Source: an uncultured Oscillospiraceae bacterium (lineage in GTDB: Bacteria; Bacillota; Clostridia; Oscillospirales; Oscillospiraceae). From it: 21,564 nt of DNA. A program made the translations under genes and the position numbers. Positions 6,099 through 14,608 of this stretch are shown here, one piece after another (the first letter of the stretch is position 1; every line of letters begins with the position of its first letter). The notes beneath the pieces are model-generated. The model was given only the letters and a program-made list of their open reading frames with translations. It had not been told where the DNA came from and did no database searches. Location: the NCBI GenBank assembly GCA_910577915.1, contig CAJTOM010000045.1, positions 1 through 21,564 on the forward strand, read 5' to 3'.

Positions 6099-6317
6099 CG
6101 AGGGGGGCTGGGTTGCAGCCCTACAGCTTGCGGGAGCTGCGCGGCCCCGCGCCCTGCGGTTACTTTTTGTGCAAACAAAAAGTAACCAAAAAATTGCCAA
6201 AACCAAGGGTTTTGGATTCCTATTTTTTGATTTGTTTTGCGCTTGAGGCTGGGTCTGGGGTGTCTAAATTGGTGCTGGCCGCTTATGAGGACTTCTGCTT
6301 CTGTTTGGGAGTGTTCT
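6099..6317 (+). repeat. Dispersed structured repeat, copy 2 (upstream of hisS)
   Basis: This copy is collinear with 4769-4992. It contains GGGCTG...CAGCCC (6105-6121), GCGCGGCCCCGCGCC, the hairpin GGTTACTTTTT (6158-6168) / AAAAAGTAACC (6177-6187), a second hairpin CCAAAACC-AAG-GGTTTTGG (6197-6215), a T-rich tract, and the tail with GGACTTCTGC and GGAGTGT. The second hairpin has a different stem sequence from copy 1 yet still pairs fully and begins at the same offset, ten bases after the first hairpin. The palindrome GCCGCC-TCC-GGCGGC at about 6085-6099 precedes it. The gap 5995-6450 contains no credible gene; this repeat and the hairpins on either side account for most of it. Confidence 0.8.
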
Positions 6318-6347
6318 TAGGGTAGTGCCAATACCTGGAGGAACAGA

Positions 6348-6376
6348 CTGCGGCGCCTCTCTGGAATGCGCCGCAG
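6348..6376 (+). other. GC-rich hairpin in the hisS leader region
   Basis: CTGCGGCGC (6348-6356) and GCGCCGCAG (6368-6376) are exact reverse complements around an 11-base loop, about 75 bases before hisS. No T-run follows directly, and no T-box signature (GGTGGNACC) is found between 5995 and 6450. It may be a leader structure or the downstream edge of the repeat. Confidence 0.4.
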
Positions 6377-6450
6377 GGTGGGGGGCGGACGCCTTTTTAT
6401 AGAAAGTTTATCCCGCGTGCGGGCGCGGGAAGAAAAGGAGTTTGATGACG

Positions 6451-7803
6451 ATGAAAATTCAGCCGAGAACCCTTTCCGGGTTCATGGAGCTGCTTCCGAA
6501 GCAGCAGGCTATGATGGAGACCATGATGCAGACGCTGCGGGAGACCTATGCCCTCTATGGGTTTACGCCCCTGGATACGCCGGTGATTGAGGCCAGCGAG
6601 GTGCTGCTGGCTAAGGGCGGCGGGGAGACGGAGAAGCAGATTTACCGGTTTACCAAGGGGGACAGCGATTTGAGCCTGCGGTTCGATCTCACCGTGCCCC
6701 TGGCGAAGTATGCCGCCCTCCACTATGGGGAGCTGGCCTTCCCCTTCCGGCGGTATCAGATCGGCAAGGTCTATCGGGGGGAGCGGGCCCAGAGGGGGCG
6801 CTTCCGGGAGTTCTATCAGGCGGACATTGACATCATCGGCGACGGAAAATTGGATGTGGCCAATGAGGCCGAAATCCCCGCCATTATTTACCGCGTCTTC
6901 TCCAAGCTGGGGCTGGAGCGGTTCCAGATTCGGGTCAACAACCGGAAGATTTTGAACGGCTTCTACGGCATGCTGGGGCTCAGCGAGCGGGCCGGGGACA
7001 TTATGCGGACGGTGGACAAGCTGGAGAAAATCGGCCCGGAGAAGGTCCGGGCTCTGCTGGTGGAGCAGTGCGGCGCGGAGGAGGAGCAGGCCGGGGAGAT
7101 CCTGCGCTTTATCGGCATCACCGGCGGCAGCCAGGAGGTGCTGGCGGCCCTGGGGGACTACCGGGGACGCAGCGAGCTCTTCGACCAGGGGCTGCAGGAG
7201 CTGGAGACCGTGGTGCGCTGCCTGAGGGATTTCGGGGTGCCGGGGGACCATTTCGCTGTGGACCTGACCATCGCCCGGGGGCTGGACTACTATACCGGCA
7301 CCGTGTACGAGACCACGATGCTGGACCACCCGGAGATCGGTTCCGTGTGCTCCGGGGGCAGATATGACAACTTGGCGGAATATTATACCGATAAAATACT
7401 GCCTGGAGTGGGAATTTCCATCGGACTGACCCGGCTGTTCTATGTGCTGAACGAACAGGGGATGCTCAATGAGGCGATGAACACCGCGGCGGCGGATGTG
7501 CTGATCCTGCCTATGGTGGAGGACCTCTCCCCTGCTGCGGCCCTGGCCACCCGGTTCAGGGATGCGGGGGTGCGGGTGCAGCTGTACAGCGAGCAGAGAA
7601 AGTTTAAGGCCAAGATGAACTACGCCGACAAAATCGGGGTCCCCTATGTGGTGTTTTTGGGGGAGGATGAGATCAGAGAGCAGGTGGTGGCCTGCAAGGA
7701 TATGGTCAGCGGCGAGCAGACAAAGCTGGACTTTTCGGGCACCCTGGAGAGGGTGAAAAAGGGCCTGGAGGAGAGAAGGACGGGCCGGGTGATTAAGGGG
7801 TGA
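6451..7803 (+). CDS. hisS: Histidyl-tRNA synthetase
   Basis: A 450-residue class II histidyl-tRNA synthetase that charges tRNA-His. Motif 2 is seen as VYRGERAQRGRFREFYQADID (about 108-127), the histidine-binding signature as ARGLDYYTGTVYE (275-287) and the second as CSGGRYDNL (300-308). A C-terminal anticodon-binding domain (about 345-440) follows. I prefer ATG at 6451 because AAAAGGAG ends ten bases before it and the protein then begins MKIQPRTLSG. ATG at 6445 and TTG at 6442 are too close to that ribosome site. It heads a plus-strand unit with aspS, the GH3 lipoprotein and alaX-type genes. The pairing of hisS with aspS is common in Firmicutes. Confidence 0.96.
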   Translation: MKIQPRTLSGFMELLPKQQAMMETMMQTLRETYALYGFTPLDTPVIEASEVLLAKGGGETEKQIYRFTKGDSDLSLRFDLTVPLAKYAALHYGELAFPFRRYQIGKVYRGERAQRGRFREFYQADIDIIGDGKLDVANEAEIPAIIYRVFSKLGLERFQIRVNNRKILNGFYGMLGLSERAGDIMRTVDKLEKIGPEKVRALLVEQCGAEEEQAGEILRFIGITGGSQEVLAALGDYRGRSELFDQGLQELETVVRCLRDFGVPGDHFAVDLTIARGLDYYTGTVYETTMLDHPEIGSVCSGGRYDNLAEYYTDKILPGVGISIGLTRLFYVLNEQGMLNEAMNTAAADVLILPMVEDLSPAAALATRFRDAGVRVQLYSEQRKFKAKMNYADKIGVPYVVFLGEDEIREQVVACKDMVSGEQTKLDFSGTLERVKKGLEERRTGRVIKG

Positions 7804-7902
7804 GCGGACGCCCTCCTGCTCCGGCGGACGAGGACTGGGAATCGGGAGATCTGTGCGGCGCTGCGGGTTGTGGGGCGGCGCGGAGAGGAAAAAGCGATTT
7901 CA

Positions 7903-7937
7903 ATTAGTTGATCTTGTAGGATATTATACGAATACTA
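7903..7937 (+). promoter_or_regulatory. Possible promoter upstream of aspS
   Basis: The AT-rich stretch between hisS and aspS (157 bases apart) contains TTGATC, 17 bases, AATACT, and an overlapping TATTAT with a weaker TTCAAT box 17 bases upstream. Either would let aspS be transcribed without hisS. Neither is close to consensus in both boxes, so this is tentative. Confidence 0.4.
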
Positions 7938-7960
7938 ATCAAAAGAAAGGTGATTTTGCG

Positions 7961-9739
7961 ATGAAACAGAATCGGACCCATACCTGCGGCGCGCTCCGGA
8001 TGGAGCACGTGGGACAGCGGGTGAAGCTCTCCGGGTGGATGGAGAATGTGCGGGAGGTGGGGCAGAATTTTGCCTTCGTCATCCTGCGGGACTTCTATGG
8101 CACCACCCAGGTGGTCATTGAGACGGCGGAGATGATGGAGATCGTCCACGGGCTCAACAAGGAGAGCACCATCTCCGTGGAGGGCGTCGTCCGGGAGCGG
8201 AGCAGCAAGAACAAAAACCTGCCCACCGGCGAAGTCGAGGTGGCTCCGGAGAGGATCGAGGTGCTGGGGCGCTGCCGCTACAACGAGCTCCCCTTCCAGA
8301 TCAACCACAGCCGGGAGGCCGACGAGAGCCTGCGGCTGAAGTACCGGTATCTGGACCTGCGCAACCCGGAGGTGAAAAAGAACATCATTCTGCGCTGCAA
8401 TGTCGTGTCGGCCCTGCGGGCGGCCATGACGGAGCAGGGTTTTTTGGAGATCACCACCCCCATCCTCACCGCCTCCTCCCCCGAGGGGGCCAGGGACTAC
8501 CTGGTGCCCGCCCGGAAGCATCCGGGGATGTTCTACGCCCTGCCCCAGGCCCCCCAGCAGTTCAAGCAGCTGCTGATGACCTCCGGGTTTGACAAGTACT
8601 TCCAGATCGCCCCCTGCTTCCGAGACGAGGACGCCCGGGGAGACCGCTCCCCCGGCGAGTTCTACCAGCTGGACATGGAGATGAGCTTTGCCACGCAGGA
8701 CGACGTATTCGGGGTGATCGAGGCGGTCTTCCCGCCGATTTTCGCCAAGTACGGACTATACAACCGGGCATCTTCCGCGCCTTTTAAACGGATTGGATTT
8801 GTCGAGGCCATGGAGACCTACGGCTCTGACAAGCCGGACCTGCGCATCGACCTGACGGTGCAGGACGCCACGGAGCTGCTGGGCGGCTGCGGCTTCGGGC
8901 CCTTCGAGAATCAGACGGTGAAGGCCATCGTGGTCACGGACTTCAGCGCGCCCCGGAAGCAGATCGACAAGCTGTGCGCCGACGTGGAGGTCCAATCCGG
9001 CGAGAAGGCCTACTGGTTCCGGTACGACGAGAACGGGGAAATTGTGGGCGGGATTTCCAAGTTTGTCCAGCCCCTCAAGGAGGAGGCCGTGGAGAAGCTG
9101 GGGCTTCAGCCGGGATGCTTCGTGGGCCTCGCCGCCGGAAAGAAGGGCGCGGCCCAGAAGACCGCCGGTGTGCTGCGCAGCAAGCTGGGGGCCCTGTGCC
9201 CCAACCATATGGACAAGGAGAAGTACGAGTTCTGCTGGATCGTGGATTTCCCCATGTACGAGATGGGCGAGGAGAGCGGGGAGCTGGAGTTCTGCCACAA
9301 CCCCTTCTCCATGCCCAACGGCGGGGCGGAGATTCTGGAGAAGGCCATCCGGGGCGAGGTGGACCCCCTGAGCATCACGGCCTTCCAGTACGATCTGGTG
9401 TGCAACGGCGTGGAGCTCTCCTCCGGCGCGGTGCGCAACCACGACCCGGAGATCATGGTCAAGGCCTTCCGGCTGGTGCGGCTGGGCGAGGAGGACGTGA
9501 AGAGCAAATTCCCCGCCATGTACAACGCCTTCTGCTACGGCGCGCCGCCCCACGCGGGCATCGCTCCGGGGGTGGACCGGATGGTCATGCTCCTGGCCGG
9601 CGAGGAGTCCATCCGGGAGATTATCCCCTTCCCCATGAACAAGAACGCCCAGGACCTGATGATGGGCGCGCCCTCCGCCGTGGAGCAGAGGCAGCTGGAT
9701 GAGCTGCATATCGCGGTGACGGAGACGGAAGAGGAATAA
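7961..9739 (+). CDS. aspS: Aspartyl-tRNA synthetase
   Basis: A 592-residue bacterial-type aspartyl-tRNA synthetase. It has an N-terminal OB-fold anticodon-binding domain (about 1-105). The catalytic core includes YRYLDLRNPEV (128-138), TPILTASSPEGARDYLVP (166-183), motif 2 CFRDEDARGDRSPGEFYQLD (219-238) and the C-terminal motif 3 GVDRMVMLLAGEESIREIIPF. The GAD insertion domain typical of bacterial AspRS lies between about 300 and 410. ATG at 7961 is chosen because AAAGGTG precedes it by nine bases and the family N-terminus starts there; upstream in-frame codons do not resemble the family. The anticodon domain has an uncommon NVREVGQNFAFVILRD where many bacterial enzymes show RRRDHGGLIFIDLRD. 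I cannot tell from sequence alone whether it charges only tRNA-Asp or also tRNA-Asn. Confidence 0.96.
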   Translation: MKQNRTHTCGALRMEHVGQRVKLSGWMENVREVGQNFAFVILRDFYGTTQVVIETAEMMEIVHGLNKESTISVEGVVRERSSKNKNLPTGEVEVAPERIEVLGRCRYNELPFQINHSREADESLRLKYRYLDLRNPEVKKNIILRCNVVSALRAAMTEQGFLEITTPILTASSPEGARDYLVPARKHPGMFYALPQAPQQFKQLLMTSGFDKYFQIAPCFRDEDARGDRSPGEFYQLDMEMSFATQDDVFGVIEAVFPPIFAKYGLYNRASSAPFKRIGFVEAMETYGSDKPDLRIDLTVQDATELLGGCGFGPFENQTVKAIVVTDFSAPRKQIDKLCADVEVQSGEKAYWFRYDENGEIVGGISKFVQPLKEEAVEKLGLQPGCFVGLAAGKKGAAQKTAGVLRSKLGALCPNHMDKEKYEFCWIVDFPMYEMGEESGELEFCHNPFSMPNGGAEILEKAIRGEVDPLSITAFQYDLVCNGVELSSGAVRNHDPEIMVKAFRLVRLGEEDVKSKFPAMYNAFCYGAPPHAGIAPGVDRMVMLLAGEESIREIIPFPMNKNAQDLMMGAPSAVEQRQLDELHIAVTETEEE

Positions 9740-9763
9740 ACGCGGCGGAACAGGAGGGGTTGT

Positions 9764-11044
9764 ATGCGCCATCTCTGGAAAACAATGGGGCTTCTTCTGC
9801 TGGCCGCCCTCCTGCTGGGGGGATGCGGCCGGAGAGAGCAGGAACAGCCGGCGGAGGCTCCGGCGGCGGAGGCCGCAGACGTGGAGGAGCCGCCCGCGCC
9901 TGAACCTGCGCCTGAGCCCGAACCTGAGCCAGAGCCGGACCCTAAGGAGACGGCGGTGGAGACGCTGCTGGCGGAAATGAGCCTGGAGGAGAAGGCGGGG
10001 CAGCTGTTCTTTATGAAGCTGCCGGATGTGGAGGCGGAGGAGAAGGTGCGGGACCTCCATGTGGGCGGGGTGCTGCTGTTCACCAAGGACTTTAAGGACG
10101 CCGCCGGGGAGTGGCTGAGCCGGGAGGCCTTCGAGGAGAAGATCCAGGCCCTCCAGGCCGCCGCCGGGACGCCCCTGCTGGTGGGGGTGGACGAGGAGGG
10201 CGGCACCGTGGCCAGGGCCAGCCGGAATCCCAACCTCTTTGCGGAGAAGTGCAAGTCCCCCCAGGAGCTGTTTGCCGAAAACAGGTGGTCTGCCATCGGG
10301 GACGACGCCGCCTACAAAAACAGGGATCTCCTCTCCTGCGGCATCAACGTCAACTTCGCCCCGGTGGCGGACGTGTCCACCGATCCGGAGGACTTCATCT
10401 ACGACCGGGCCTTCGGCCAGGACGCCCAGGCTACGGCGGAATATGTGCGGTGGGTCGTGGAGCACGCGGCCACCGCCGCGTTCCGCAAGGTCAACGAGGA
10501 CGGCAGTATAGAGGACCACGTCTACCGGATCGGCTGCGTCCTCAAGCACTTCCCCGGCTATGGCAGCAACAGGGACACCCACACAGGCTCCGCCGTGGAC
10601 GAGCGGAGCTACGAGGAGTTCCTGGAGAAGGATTTTCTGCCCTTCCGGGCGGGGATCGAGGCGGGCGCAGGGGCGGTGCTGGTCAGTCACAACATTGTGA
10701 CGTGCATGGACGGGGAGCTGCCCGCCTCCCTCTCCCCCGCCGTCCACCAGGTGCTGCGGGAGGAGCTGGGCTTTGAGGGCGTGGCGATCACCGACGATCT
10801 GGCCATGGGGGCGGTGGGAAGCTACGCAAAGGAGGGCTCCGCCGCAGTGCTGGCGGTGCTGGCGGGAAACGACATGGTGATCACCGGCAGCGCCGGGAGC
10901 CAGGTGCAGTCCGTTGTGGACGCGGTGGCCGGCGGGGTCCTGGAGGAGAGCGCCGTCGACCAGGCCGTCCGGCGGGTGCTGGGCTGGAAGTACGACCTGG
11001 GGCTGCTGGAGGCGGAGGAGCCGGAAATGGCGGAGGAATTTTAA
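9764..11044 (+). CDS. GH3 beta-N-acetylhexosaminidase lipoprotein (NagZ type)
   Basis: A 426-residue secreted lipoprotein of glycoside hydrolase family 3, expected to remove N-acetylglucosamine from cell-wall fragments. The signal peptide (1-20) ends in the lipobox LGG-Cys21. A low-complexity Glu/Pro linker (about 25-60, including repeated PEPEPEP) spaces the enzyme from the membrane. The catalytic domain has GVDEEGGTVAR (141-151), FAPVADV (198-204), KHFPGYG (261-267), the DTH dyad Asp271-His273 of the NagZ loop, and ITDDLAMGAV (342-351) carrying the nucleophile, probably Asp344. The DTH loop marks the N-acetylglucosaminidase branch of GH3. There is no C-terminal GH3 beta-sandwich. AGGAGGGG precedes the start. 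It follows aspS by 24 bases and leaves two bases before the alanyl-tRNA editing gene, so co-transcription is likely. Confidence 0.93.
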   Translation: MRHLWKTMGLLLLAALLLGGCGRREQEQPAEAPAAEAADVEEPPAPEPAPEPEPEPEPDPKETAVETLLAEMSLEEKAGQLFFMKLPDVEAEEKVRDLHVGGVLLFTKDFKDAAGEWLSREAFEEKIQALQAAAGTPLLVGVDEEGGTVARASRNPNLFAEKCKSPQELFAENRWSAIGDDAAYKNRDLLSCGINVNFAPVADVSTDPEDFIYDRAFGQDAQATAEYVRWVVEHAATAAFRKVNEDGSIEDHVYRIGCVLKHFPGYGSNRDTHTGSAVDERSYEEFLEKDFLPFRAGIEAGAGAVLVSHNIVTCMDGELPASLSPAVHQVLREELGFEGVAITDDLAMGAVGSYAKEGSAAVLAVLAGNDMVITGSAGSQVQSVVDAVAGGVLEESAVDQAVRRVLGWKYDLGLLEAEEPEMAEEF

Positions 11045-11046
11045 GG

Positions 11047-12204
11047 ATGACGGAAAAATTATACTACGGGGACGCGTTTCTGCGGACATTCACCGGGCGG
11101 GTGCTGGAGTGCCGGGAGGAGAAGGGGCGGTGGGCCGTGGTGCTGGACAGGACCGCCTTCTACCCCGAGGGCGGCGGCCAGCCGGCGGACCGGGGCCGCC
11201 TGGGAGACGTGGAGGTGGACGACGTCCGGGAGAGGGACGGGCAGATTGTCCACTACTGCGGCGGCCCGGTGGAAGCCGGCGCGGAGGTTGCCGGCGTGAT
11301 CGACTGGGACCGGCGCTTCGACTTCATGCAGCAGCACAGCGGGGAGCACATCGTCAGCGGGATTTTGTGCGGGGCCTTTCAGTGCGACAACGTGGGGTTC
11401 CACATCGGACATGAGCTGGTGACCATCGATTTCAACCGGGAGCTGTCGGCGGAGGAGGTCGCGGAGGTGGAGCGCCGGGCCAACCGGTACATCTGGGAGG
11501 ACCACCCGGCGGAGGCGGCCCTCCCCTCCCCCGCCCAGCTGGAGGGCATGGCCTACCGCAGCAAGAAGGCCCTGTCGGGACAGGTGCGGATCGTGACCTG
11601 GCCGGGGGCGGACTGCTGCGCCTGCTGCGGCACCCACGTGAGGAGCAGCGGACAGGTGGGGCTGGTGAAGCTCATCTCCTGCCAGCGGTTCCGGGAGGGG
11701 GTGCGCATCGAGATGGCGGCGGGGGGCCGCGCCCTGGCGTGGATGAACGCCATTGCGGGGCAGAACGCCGCCGTCTCCCAGCTGCTGTCCGCCAAGCCCC
11801 GCTCCACCGCCGAGGCGGTGGAGCGGCTGCAAAAGGAGCTGTATGCCCTGCGGGGCCGGGTCGCCGCCCTGGAGGAGCGGGATTTTGCCAGGACGGCGGC
11901 GCAGTACGCCGGGGCGGGGGACGTGCTTCTGGTGGAGTCCCCCATGTCCCCGGAGTCTCTGCGGAAGCTGTGCGGCATGGTCCAGGAGCGCTGCGGCGGG
12001 CGCTGCGCCGTCTTCGCCGGGGACGGGGTAAGCTACCAGTACGCCGTCAGTGAGCCTGGCGGGGACCTGCGGAGCGGCGCGAAGGCGCTGAACGCCGCCC
12101 TCGGCGGGCGGGGCGGCGGCAAGCCGGAGTTTGTGCAGGGCAGCGTCCGGTGCGGAGAAGCGGCGCTGCGGGCGGCCTGGGAGCGCTGCTTTGGCGGCAG
12201 GTAG
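11047..12204 (+). CDS. Alanyl-tRNA editing protein (AlaX, long form)
   Basis: A 385-residue stand-alone homologue of the AlaRS editing domain, expected to hydrolyse Ser-tRNA-Ala (and possibly Gly-tRNA-Ala) in trans. Residues 1-90 form the domain-II-like barrel with TAFYPEGGGQPADRG (36-50). The zinc site is provided by HSGEH (His97, His101) and CCGTH (Cys193, His197). The C-terminal half has a coiled coil (about 235-275) and a DHHA1-type domain ending in a GRGGGKPEFVQGS segment. This matches the long AlaX forms that contain the AlaRS C-Ala-like region. The start codon lies two bases after the GH3 lipoprotein stop, with GGAGG inside the end of that gene. The transcript ends at the terminator at 12261-12289. 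Confidence 0.93.
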   Translation: MTEKLYYGDAFLRTFTGRVLECREEKGRWAVVLDRTAFYPEGGGQPADRGRLGDVEVDDVRERDGQIVHYCGGPVEAGAEVAGVIDWDRRFDFMQQHSGEHIVSGILCGAFQCDNVGFHIGHELVTIDFNRELSAEEVAEVERRANRYIWEDHPAEAALPSPAQLEGMAYRSKKALSGQVRIVTWPGADCCACCGTHVRSSGQVGLVKLISCQRFREGVRIEMAAGGRALAWMNAIAGQNAAVSQLLSAKPRSTAEAVERLQKELYALRGRVAALEERDFARTAAQYAGAGDVLLVESPMSPESLRKLCGMVQERCGGRCAVFAGDGVSYQYAVSEPGGDLRSGAKALNAALGGRGGGKPEFVQGSVRCGEAALRAAWERCFGGR

Positions 12205-12260
12205 GGCGCAGATGAAACCGCCCGCGACCTGATCGGCCGCGGGCGATAGGGGAAAAAGCG

Positions 12261-12301
12261 GGGGCGCGGAACAGCATGTTCCGCGCCCCTGTCAATTTTT
12301 T
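12261..12301. terminator. Bidirectional intrinsic terminator between alaX-type gene and jag
   Basis: GGGGCGCGGAACA (12261-12273) and TGTTCCGCGCCCC (12277-12289) form a perfect 13-pair stem. Six T follow on the plus strand (12296-12301) and five A precede it (12253-12257), giving a U-run on the minus strand. It serves both converging units. A second inverted repeat, GCCCGCG...CGCGGGC, lies at about 12227-12245. Confidence 0.9.
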
Positions 12302-12305
12302 GCGC

Positions 12306-13190
12306 TTACCGGGCCGCTGAGCGGTCGTAGGCCACGATCACGCGGCGGTTGGGGTCCGTGCCCATGGAGTAGGTGGTGACCCCGGGCACGTCCTGAAGAG
12401 CGGTGTGGATCACATGGCGCTCGTAGGCGTTCATGGGCTCCAGGGTGACGTTGCGGCGGTACTTGACCACCTTGGCCGCCACCTTCCGGGCCAGGTGCTG
12501 GAGGCTCTGCTCCCGCTTGAGGCGGTAGTTCTCCGCGTCCACATGGATCCGGACCCGCTTCTCGCCGCCCCGGTTGATGGAGTAGTTGGTCAGCTGCTGG
12601 ATGGCGTCCAGAGTCTCGCCCCGGCGGCCGATGAGCTGGCCCAGCTTCTCCCCCTCCAGAATGACTTTGTAGCGGCCCTCCTCGGGCTGGTATACCTTCA
12701 CCTGGGCGCTGCTGCCCATGTGCTGGAGAAGGCCGGTGAGGAAGGCGGTGATCTTCTGGGCGCGCTCGTCGGTGCACAGCTCGCCCAGGTCCACCGGCTG
12801 GAGGGCGGGCAGGGCCTCCTCCTCCTGGGCGGCGGCGCGGGGGGCGGGCTCCGGCCTGGGCCGGTCGCTCCGGCGGCGCTCGGGACGCTCCCGGCGGGGG
12901 TGCTCCTCCCTGGGAGGGACGCTGGCCGGCGCGGCAGCGGCGGCGGGCGCGGGCCGGGGGGCGGCGGGACGGGGCGCCGGGGGCTCCGGCTTCCGGTCGG
13001 GCGCGGGCGTCTCCACGGCGTAGGTCACCCGCACCTTGGCGGGGCTGGCGCCGATGCCTAAAAAGCCCTTCTTGGCCCGCTCCAGCACCTCTACAGAGAC
13101 CTGGTCCCGGTCCATGCCCAATTGGGCCAGGGCGGCGCTGACGGCCTCGTCCTCGGTCTTGCCCGTTACATCAATGAATGTAGTTGTCAT
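12306..13190 (-). CDS. jag: RNA-binding protein Jag/KhpB (EloR)
   Basis: A 294-residue Jag protein, an RNA-binding partner of KhpA linked to cell elongation and envelope synthesis in Gram-positive bacteria. The Jag_N domain is at 1-55 with KKGFLGIG (40-47). A long, poorly conserved Pro/Ala/Arg linker follows (about 60-130). The KH domain (about 145-215) contains IGRRGETLDAIQQL, and the R3H domain (about 225-290) contains EPMNAYERHVIHTAL. The ribosome site AGAAGGAG lies inside the end of yidC, and the genes are nine bases apart. It is the last gene of the rpmH-rnpA-yidD-yidC-jag unit, a conserved order. mnmE, which often follows, is absent; the transcript meets the terminator at 12261-12289. 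Confidence 0.95.
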   Translation of the reverse strand: MTTTFIDVTGKTEDEAVSAALAQLGMDRDQVSVEVLERAKKGFLGIGASPAKVRVTYAVETPAPDRKPEPPAPRPAAPRPAPAAAAAPASVPPREEHPRRERPERRRSDRPRPEPAPRAAAQEEEALPALQPVDLGELCTDERAQKITAFLTGLLQHMGSSAQVKVYQPEEGRYKVILEGEKLGQLIGRRGETLDAIQQLTNYSINRGGEKRVRIHVDAENYRLKREQSLQHLARKVAAKVVKYRRNVTLEPMNAYERHVIHTALQDVPGVTTYSMGTDPNRRVIVAYDRSAAR

Positions 13191-13199
13191 AACGAGTGT

Positions 13200-14318
13200 T
13201 TACTCCTTCTCTTCATAGCGGTCCGCCTGATAGCTGCGGCCTCTGGCGTAGGGCCGCTCCCCTACGCGGCCCGCCTCGGTGGTGGGGGGCTTCTTCTCGC
13301 CGGGGGTTGTCTTGGGGGGGAGCTTTTTGGGGCGCTTGGGGGGGTTATCCCGCTGCTCCGCGGCCCGTTTCTGGGCCTCCTCCCGGCGCATCTGGCGGGC
13401 GGCGGCCAGCTTGGCCTCCCGCTCCTCCTCCTCCTCGTTGATCTTCTTGGCGTAGAACTTGCCCAGCACAGCCTCGCGGATCATCATCCAGACGCTGTTG
13501 GCGATCCAGTAGACGCCCAGGGCGGCGGGCATGGAGAAGCAGACCCAGAGGCTGAACAGGGGGAACATCAGGTTCATCATCCGCATGCTCTTCTGCTGCT
13601 CCTCGGACTGGCCGTTGCTGCGGCTGATGATGATGGTCTGCAGGTACTGGAGCAGGGTGGCGATGACGGGCACCAGCAGAAGGCCGACGACCTCCCAGTG
13701 CATGCTGAAGCCGGAGATGGCCCCGGAGGGCTGGGCGCTGAGGTTGATGCCCAGGAAATCAAAGTGCATGGGGAGCAGCCGGCTGCCCACGCCCTCGATG
13801 GAGGACCAGTCGAAGGCGTCCCAGTTGAGGGTGATGAAGTCGGAGAGGAAGATCTGCTCATAGGCGTTGTTGACGCCGCCGGTGAGGGAGGCGAAATCGT
13901 AGCCCAGGGTGACGGCGGCGTCCCGCAGGGCGGCGCAGGCCGTGTCGCTGATGCCCATGAAGTAGGTGACGGGCATGCGGATGATGGAGTACAGGGGCAG
14001 CAGAACGAACATGGGCAAAAAGGACCAGAGACAGCCGCTGGCGGGGTTGACGCCGGCCTCCTGATAGAGCTTGGCCACCTCCTCCTGGTACTTCTGCTGA
14101 TCTTTCGCGTATCGCTTCTGCAGCTCCGCCTGCTTGCTGGAGAGACGGCCCATGCGGACCATGCTGCGCTTGGACTTCATCTGGAAGGGCAGCATCACCA
14201 GGGTGACCAGCAGGCTGAAGAGGATGATGGCCAGACCGTAGGACCCGGTGGTGGCGTACAGCCAGCGCAGCAGGGCGGCAAAGGGCATGCTCACAAGCTT
14301 GCCAAAGGTACCAAACAT
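13200..14318 (-). CDS. yidC: Membrane protein insertase YidC/Oxa1
   Basis: A 372-residue Oxa1-family insertase that places membrane proteins in the bilayer alone or with SecYEG. The first TM region (about 10-47) holds the positively charged MKSKRSMVRMG loop after it. A cytoplasmic helical hairpin (about 55-85) follows, then TM segments around 87-105, 210-230 and 255-285. There is an extracellular insert of about 90 residues between the second and third TM segments. The C-terminal tail (about 295-372) is strongly basic and probably contacts the ribosome. Unlike many Gram-positive paralogues, no lipobox is present. ATG at 14318 is chosen because the family N-terminus begins at MFGTFGKL; GGAGG lies about 13 bases upstream, slightly far. 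The unrelated upstream in-frame extension is rejected. Confidence 0.95.
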   Translation of the reverse strand: MFGTFGKLVSMPFAALLRWLYATTGSYGLAIILFSLLVTLVMLPFQMKSKRSMVRMGRLSSKQAELQKRYAKDQQKYQEEVAKLYQEAGVNPASGCLWSFLPMFVLLPLYSIIRMPVTYFMGISDTACAALRDAAVTLGYDFASLTGGVNNAYEQIFLSDFITLNWDAFDWSSIEGVGSRLLPMHFDFLGINLSAQPSGAISGFSMHWEVVGLLLVPVIATLLQYLQTIIISRSNGQSEEQQKSMRMMNLMFPLFSLWVCFSMPAALGVYWIANSVWMMIREAVLGKFYAKKINEEEEEREAKLAAARQMRREEAQKRAAEQRDNPPKRPKKLPPKTTPGEKKPPTTEAGRVGERPYARGRSYQADRYEEKE

Positions 14319-14392
14319 AATTCGTATTGTTCCTCCGCTTGTCGGTTTCGTCAGAGCCTGTCTTGTATCGCGGCGCGTTGAGAGACGGGCTC

Positions 14393-14608
14393 TCAGGGGA
14401 CGGGATCGTACATGTCCCCCTTGTGGAAGGGATGGCATCGCAAAAAGCGCCGGAGGGCCAGCCAGCCGCCCCTGCAGGGGCCGTACTTCTCCACCGCCTC
14501 CAGCGCGTACTGGGAGCAGGTGGGGATGAAGCGGCACCGGGGCGGGAGGCCCGGCGAGATACGGCGCTGGTAGAAGCGGATGGCCGCCAGCAGGGCCCGG
14601 CGGATCAC
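14393..14608 (-). CDS. yidD: Membrane protein insertion efficiency factor YidD
   Basis: A 71-residue YidD. The family signature is complete: IRFYQRRISPGLPPRCRF (10-27), PTCSQYALEA (29-38), GGWLALRRFLRCHPF (47-61) and a DPVP end. These small amphipathic proteins sit at the inner face of the membrane near YidC and assist insertion. The start is GTG at 14608, overlapping the rnpA stop by four bases (GTGA), with a strong GGGAGGGGGAGG upstream. Translational coupling to rnpA is expected. Confidence 0.95.
   Translation of the reverse strand: MIRRALLAAIRFYQRRISPGLPPRCRFIPTCSQYALEAVEKYGPCRGGWLALRRFLRCHPFHKGDMYDPVP

Noticed and set aside
5995..6450. T-box leader for hisS
   Set aside because: No GGTGGNACC motif or T-box style terminator is present; the gap is filled by repeat copy 2 and hairpins.
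8756..11089. 777-residue open frame on the minus strand opposite aspS and the GH3 lipoprotein
   Set aside because: Composition is His/Pro/Leu-rich with no recognisable family, and both genes opposite it are well supported. It is a GC-driven shadow frame.
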